From: Methyloradius sp035460505
GTDB lineage: Bacteria; Pseudomonadota; Gammaproteobacteria; Burkholderiales; Methylophilaceae
Length of the DNA: 9,364 nt
Assembly (NCBI GenBank): GCA_035460505.1
Contig: DATHWP010000031.1
Location: 1-9,364 of the forward strand
Direction of reading: 5' to 3'
Shown here: piece by piece, positions 6,197 through 9,364 of the stretch
Layout: every line of letters starts with the position of its first letter
Numbering within the stretch: position 1 is the first letter of the stretch
Program-made: the position numbers and the translations under genes
The notes under the pieces: generated by a model
Databases searched by the model: none
What the model was told of the DNA's origin: nothing
The model's input: only the letters and a program-made list of their open reading frames with translations

Positions 6197-7468
6197 TTAG
6201 TCGTGCGCTTGTTTGTTCAACTCGTTGGCCCATTGCATGGCTTGCAGTTGAATGCTGGTGAAATCACTCACACTCATACCTAGTTCATGAATGGCAGCGC
6301 CAGCGGCTTCAAACTCATATTTCTCTATCATTTCTGTCAGGTTCAGCAATTGACCTAGCAGGCCTTCACGTTTGGTGATGGCTAGTTTTAATGTCTCGGG
6401 AATAGCGATTTGCGCCAATACTTCTTCTTGCGGAGTTTTGAGTACTGCATGCACCAGTGAAAGCATGCCGACCATAAAGGCTTGATCTCCCGTTGCCTTG
6501 TAGTTATCAAGTTGATTGGCGATGAGTTCCATCAAACGTGCGCGGTTAGAGACTTGCTGCATCAAGCTGTTAGCGATATTGCCTTCAGGCGATACGTAAA
6601 GCAGCAATTGCACCCAGCGTAATAGCTGTTTCTGTCCTAAAATTACTATGGCTTGGCGCAGCGTGCTGATTTCCTGCCGTCTGCCACCGCTTACGGCTAC
6701 TGAATTTACTAAGCGTAACAAACTGATCGTGAGTGTTGGGCTCTCTTTGAACGGTACTTCAAGTTCGCTGACATTCGCATCGCCAATCAGCATACCCATA
6801 ATGCGCATCAGGTTGATTTGATTAGGTTGCGGTTTTTTGCCTGTGATGACGACTGGATGTGCGAAGAAATAGCCTTGAAATAGCGTAAACCCTAAATCTT
6901 TACAGATGAGATATTGCGATTCTTGCTCAACTTTTTCAGCGAGCAAAATGGCGTTGGAATGTTTTCTGATTTCAGCAATCACTTTAGGCAGTGATTCTAT
7001 AGATGTGATTTCCAGATCTACTTTCAGATAATCAATCAACGGCAAAATCGGGTCATATTCTGAACGATAAACGAAGTCATCAATAGCCAGCCTGAATCCA
7101 CGGGCTTTCAGTTCTATACAACGGTCTACCAGTTGTGAGCTGATGGGCACATCTTCCAGAATCTCGAAAATAATCCGTTCTGGCGGCAATAGCTCGATGG
7201 TTTCACTCATCAACAAACTGGCGGAAACATTAATAAAGGCATCGCAATCGCCGAGTACGTTATCCAAACCAAACTGGCTGAGCATGTTGACGATGACGGT
7301 CGATGTTGAAAGCAGGTCGTCTGTGACATCTGCCTCAAGCAGGCTATTTTCAGAACGGAACAACAACTCGTAGGCAACCGTATTTTTGTCTAGTGCCAGT
7401 ATGGGTTGGCGACCAAGAAAAATTTCGGATTTGCCAGAGACTTCGGTGACTGTGGATGCAGTGCTCAT
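6197..7468 (-). CDS. EAL-HDOD two-domain signalling protein (YuxH/CdgJ-like)
   Basis: This 423-residue soluble protein has no membrane segment. Residues about 14-208 form an EAL-type domain and about 210-405 an HDOD domain, a protein-interaction version of the HD phosphohydrolase fold. EAL domains hydrolyse or bind cyclic-di-GMP; EAL-HDOD proteins often act as non-catalytic regulators of motility or biofilm. Seen: the EAL signature reads YELLFR (33-38) and the DDFG motif reads DDFVY (130-134). Residues at the positions of the usual ligands appear kept: E34, N80, E102, D130/D131, K149, E178, E181 and Q198 (FQGYFF). The HDOD part has SPTLTISLLRLVNS (243-256) and QAIVILGQKQLLRWV (272-286), without catalytic HD residues, as is normal for HDOD. 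The start is well supported by AGGAAG at 7480-7475, six bases before the ATG. The gene converges on metH and shares the hairpin between them. No partner gene is adjacent, so the pathway it serves cannot be told from context. Confidence 0.88.
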   Translation of the reverse strand: MSTASTVTEVSGKSEIFLGRQPILALDKNTVAYELLFRSENSLLEADVTDDLLSTSTVIVNMLSQFGLDNVLGDCDAFINVSASLLMSETIELLPPERIIFEILEDVPISSQLVDRCIELKARGFRLAIDDFVYRSEYDPILPLIDYLKVDLEITSIESLPKVIAEIRKHSNAILLAEKVEQESQYLICKDLGFTLFQGYFFAHPVVITGKKPQPNQINLMRIMGMLIGDANVSELEVPFKESPTLTISLLRLVNSVAVSGGRRQEISTLRQAIVILGQKQLLRWVQLLLYVSPEGNIANSLMQQVSNRARLMELIANQLDNYKATGDQAFMVGMLSLVHAVLKTPQEEVLAQIAIPETLKLAITKREGLLGQLLNLTEMIEKYEFEAAGAAIHELGMSVSDFTSIQLQAMQWANELNKQAHD

Positions 7469-7848
7469 TGCCTACTTCCTATTATTCAAGGTTATTAAAT
7501 GTTGGGCGCATCTACTAAGAAAATCATACACCGTATAATGAACACAGAGCTTATCACTCATTACATTTAGACTAAAGATGTCTGTTTAATTTAGATACAT
7601 ATCTAATGCACTTTTCATCAAGTGACTACTTGATCATATTTGGATAGATATAAAAATATCATCCAATAAATGAGTGCTGAAGAAGCATCCGACCATGGCA
7701 AGCGAACGCTTATCAATGTAGTATTCCACGGGTTGAGTAAGACCTTGGCATAGCCATTGCATGATGAATGCCTGAATAGCAGTTTGGCGCTTAATGCTAG
7801 CAATCTCTAAAGATTAACCATTATTAATTCACTTAAAATCAATCAAGA
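7469..7848. other. 380-bp AT-rich intergenic region between divergent EAL-HDOD gene and mpl
   Basis: No convincing gene is seen. A 61-residue minus-strand open frame (7618-7803) has no recognisable domain and no clear ribosome site. The region should hold the promoters of both flanking genes, but no good paired -35/-10 was found for either. An isolated TATAAT at 7534-7539 on the plus strand has no -35 at proper distance. Two small hairpins occur at 7617-7666 and are listed separately. Confidence 0.5.
7617..7666. other. Two adjacent small inverted repeats (hairpins)
   Basis: The first is ATCAAGT (7617-7623), loop GACT, ACTTGAT (7628-7634). The second is TTGGAT (7640-7645), a bulged A, GATAT (7647-7651), loop AAAA, then ATATC and ATCCAA (7656-7666). 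They lie between two divergent genes, far from either stop codon. They could be operators, part of a small RNA or a decayed repeat; the sequence does not decide. Confidence 0.4.
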
Positions 7849-9240
7849 ATGACAAAAGAAAAATCCCCGTCCATCCATATCCTAGGTATTTGCGGAACAT
7901 TCATGGGCGGGCTGGCAGTGCTGGCCAAGCAAGCCGGTTATCACGTCACTGGTTGTGACGCTAATGTGTATCCGCCAATGAGTACGCAGCTTGAGGCGCA
8001 GGGCATTTCGCTGATACAAGGGTTTGACCCTGAGCAGGTATCGCTGAGCCCGGATATCTATGTCATTGGTAATGTGGTTTCGCGTGGTAATCCACTGATG
8101 GAGCACATTCTCAATCTTGGTTTGCCGTATATCTCAGGTCCGCAGTGGCTTGCAGAGCATGTGTTACAAGGTAAGTGGGTGCTTGCCGTTGCGGGTACGC
8201 ATGGAAAAACAACCACCAGTTCTATGCTGGCGTGGATATTAGAATATGCAGGCCTTGCCCCTGGTTTTCTGATTGGCGGCGTACCACAAAACTTCGGAAT
8301 TTCAGCGCGTTTACCTGGCGCACCTAAGCAAGAGCCTACAGGCGAATCGCCCTTTTTTGTCATCGAGGCTGATGAATATGACACGGCATTTTTTGATAAA
8401 CGCTCCAAGTTTGTCCACTACCATCCTCGTACCGCGGTGTTGAATAACCTTGAGTTTGACCATGCAGATATTTTTGCTGATCTCGCAGCAATAGAAACCC
8501 AGTTTCATCATTTGGTACGAACCGTCCCCAATCAGGGCTTGGTGGTTGCCAATGGCAAAGAGGCAAGTTTAAAGCGTGTGATTGATAAAGGCTGCTGGAC
8601 CCCTGTGGAATTCTTTGGCAGCGATGATGGTTGGCAAACAGGGAATCTTGACGCAGATGGCGCGTTTGATGTGCTCTTGAATGGCCAAACACAAGGCCGT
8701 GTAGTATGGGGAATTCTCGGTGAACATAATCGTATGAACGCCCTTGCAGCGTTGGCAGCAGCGAGACATGTAGGCGTTTCCATTGAAGTGGGGATTGCGG
8801 CACTTGCTGAATTCCAGAACGTAAAACGTCGCATGGAAATACGCGGTGTGGTGAATGGCATTACGGTGTATGACGATTTCGCACATCACCCAACCGCAAT
8901 CGCCACTACGGTTGCAGGTTTGCGCCATAAAGTAGGCAAGTCACGCATACTCGCGGTGCTTGAGCCACGCTCTAACACTATGAAACTAGGTGTGATGAAA
9001 GACGCATTGCCAGCCAGCTTGAGTGATGCAGACCTGGTATTTTGCTACGGCGAACATTTGGGTTGGGATGCCGCTGCCGCACTTGCGCCTATTCAACATA
9101 AATCAGCCGTATTCAACAATCTACCAGCATTGATTGAAGCCATTGCGCAACAGGCCCAAACTGGGGATCATATCCTCGTGATGAGCAATGGCGGCTTTGG
9201 TGGCATTCATGCCAAATTACTGGAAAGGCTGGCGGTTTGA
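7849..9240 (+). CDS. mpl: UDP-N-acetylmuramate:L-Ala-gamma-D-Glu-meso-diaminopimelate ligase
   Basis: This 463-residue cytoplasmic Mur ligase joins the recycled murein tripeptide L-Ala-D-Glu-meso-DAP directly to UDP-MurNAc using ATP, returning cell-wall peptide to peptidoglycan synthesis. Three Mur domains are seen. The N-terminal Rossmann-like UDP-binding part has GICGTFMGGLAVLAK near 13-27. The central ATPase has the P-loop AGTHGKTTT at 115-123, then IEADEYDTAFFDKR and the NNLEFDHADIF segment typical of Mpl. The C-terminal ligase domain has EHNRMNALAA and YDDFAHHP (341-348), then LEPRSNTMK. The EADEYD and NNLEFDHAD signatures and the length (E. coli Mpl is about 457 residues) separate it from MurC. 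The ATG start has only a weak AAGA ribosome site, but the conserved HILGICGT follows about ten residues later, so the start is sound. Its stop overlaps the TTG start of the next gene, implying translational coupling. All motifs look intact. Confidence 0.96.
   Translation: MTKEKSPSIHILGICGTFMGGLAVLAKQAGYHVTGCDANVYPPMSTQLEAQGISLIQGFDPEQVSLSPDIYVIGNVVSRGNPLMEHILNLGLPYISGPQWLAEHVLQGKWVLAVAGTHGKTTTSSMLAWILEYAGLAPGFLIGGVPQNFGISARLPGAPKQEPTGESPFFVIEADEYDTAFFDKRSKFVHYHPRTAVLNNLEFDHADIFADLAAIETQFHHLVRTVPNQGLVVANGKEASLKRVIDKGCWTPVEFFGSDDGWQTGNLDADGAFDVLLNGQTQGRVVWGILGEHNRMNALAALAAARHVGVSIEVGIAALAEFQNVKRRMEIRGVVNGITVYDDFAHHPTAIATTVAGLRHKVGKSRILAVLEPRSNTMKLGVMKDALPASLSDADLVFCYGEHLGWDAAAALAPIQHKSAVFNNLPALIEAIAQQAQTGDHILVMSNGGFGGIHAKLLERLAV
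9222..9228 (+). promoter_or_regulatory. Shine-Dalgarno sequence supporting a TTG start for the gene after mpl
   Basis: GGAAAGG lies within the end of mpl, eight bases before TTG at 9237-9239. That TTG overlaps the mpl TGA stop by two bases (TTGA). The good spacing favours TTG over the first in-frame ATG at 9297, which has no comparable site. Confidence 0.6.
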
Positions 9241-9364
9241 ATCCTCGCATCGCATTAGCCAAATGGAGTTTGAAGCTGAAGCGCTATACCCAATATATGG
9301 GGCCACTGGGCATCATGTTGCTCATCTCATTTCTGCTGCATGCTGGCCTGATTGTGTCACTCAA
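9237..9364 (+). CDS. N-terminus of a membrane-anchored protein, TonB-like or DUF3108-like anchor (partial)
   Basis: Forty-two codons are visible from a TTG start that overlaps the mpl stop; the frame is open to the window edge. The first 20 residues are basic (K9, K13, K15, R16) and are followed by a hydrophobic stretch at about 22-42 that looks like an uncleaved inner-membrane anchor with the N-terminus in the cytoplasm. It contains SFLLH (31-35), an S-x-x-x-H pattern like that in the TonB membrane helix. In betaproteobacteria such anchors also begin DUF3108-type proteins. Too little is present to choose, and no function is assigned. Coupling to mpl suggests co-expression. Confidence 0.6.
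   Translation, partial: MNPRIALAKWSLKLKRYTQYMGPLGIMLLISFLLHAGLIVSL

Noticed and set aside
7534..7539. TATAAT as a plus-strand promoter
   Set aside because: No acceptable -35 at 16-18 bases, and the next plus-strand gene starts over 300 bases downstream.
7618..7803. Minus-strand 61-residue open frame in the intergenic gap
   Set aside because: No recognisable domain and no clear ribosome site; it overlaps the two hairpins. Too weak to call a gene.
8058..8928. Minus-strand open frames inside mpl
   Set aside because: They are shadows of mpl, which carries all Mur ligase motifs in the plus frame.
1..9364. CRISPR array, tRNA or rRNA gene
   Set aside because: No regularly spaced repeat array, tRNA cloverleaf or rRNA-like stretch was recognised on either strand by eye.

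Overview
The window looks like chromosomal DNA from a Gram-negative proteobacterium. The ComM, MetH and Mpl protein sequences and the moderate base composition suggest a betaproteobacterium, possibly of the Methylophilaceae, but this lineage call is a judgement by eye. There are six recognisable genes, one truncated gene fragment, and the end of a mobile element.

Left edge (1-539): the terminal part of a Tn7-like transposon. A TnsA-type endonuclease gene reads leftward out of the window and starts 55 bases from the transposon end. The end carries two 22-bp-spaced copies of a TCCAT core, as expected for TnsB binding sites. It abuts the 3' half of comM (540-1193), inside the glycine run just ahead of the Walker B motif. 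This matches the known habit of the Tn6022/AbaR branch of Tn7-like elements, which insert into comM. The rest of the element (TnsB/TnsC-like genes, cargo, other end) and the 5' half of comM should lie to the left, outside the window.

Middle (1205-6149): a VIT1/CCC1-family metal transporter with an N-terminal ferritin-like segment lies 11 bases after the comM remnant. It is followed by a complete metH (cobalamin-dependent methionine synthase). A weak hairpin and a candidate sigma70-type promoter lie in the gap before metH.

Right (6154-9364): a perfect 18-bp-stem hairpin separates metH from a convergent gene for an EAL-HDOD signalling protein on the minus strand. A 380-bp gap with two adjacent small hairpins follows. 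Then comes mpl, the murein tripeptide recycling ligase. Overlapping its stop codon is the start (TTG) of a membrane-anchored protein cut by the window edge.

Apart from the transposon insertion, the genes are ordinary housekeeping or accessory functions: methionine synthesis, peptidoglycan recycling, metal transport and signalling. The main event is the disruption of comM, which encodes the branch-migration helicase used in natural transformation, by a Tn7-like element.
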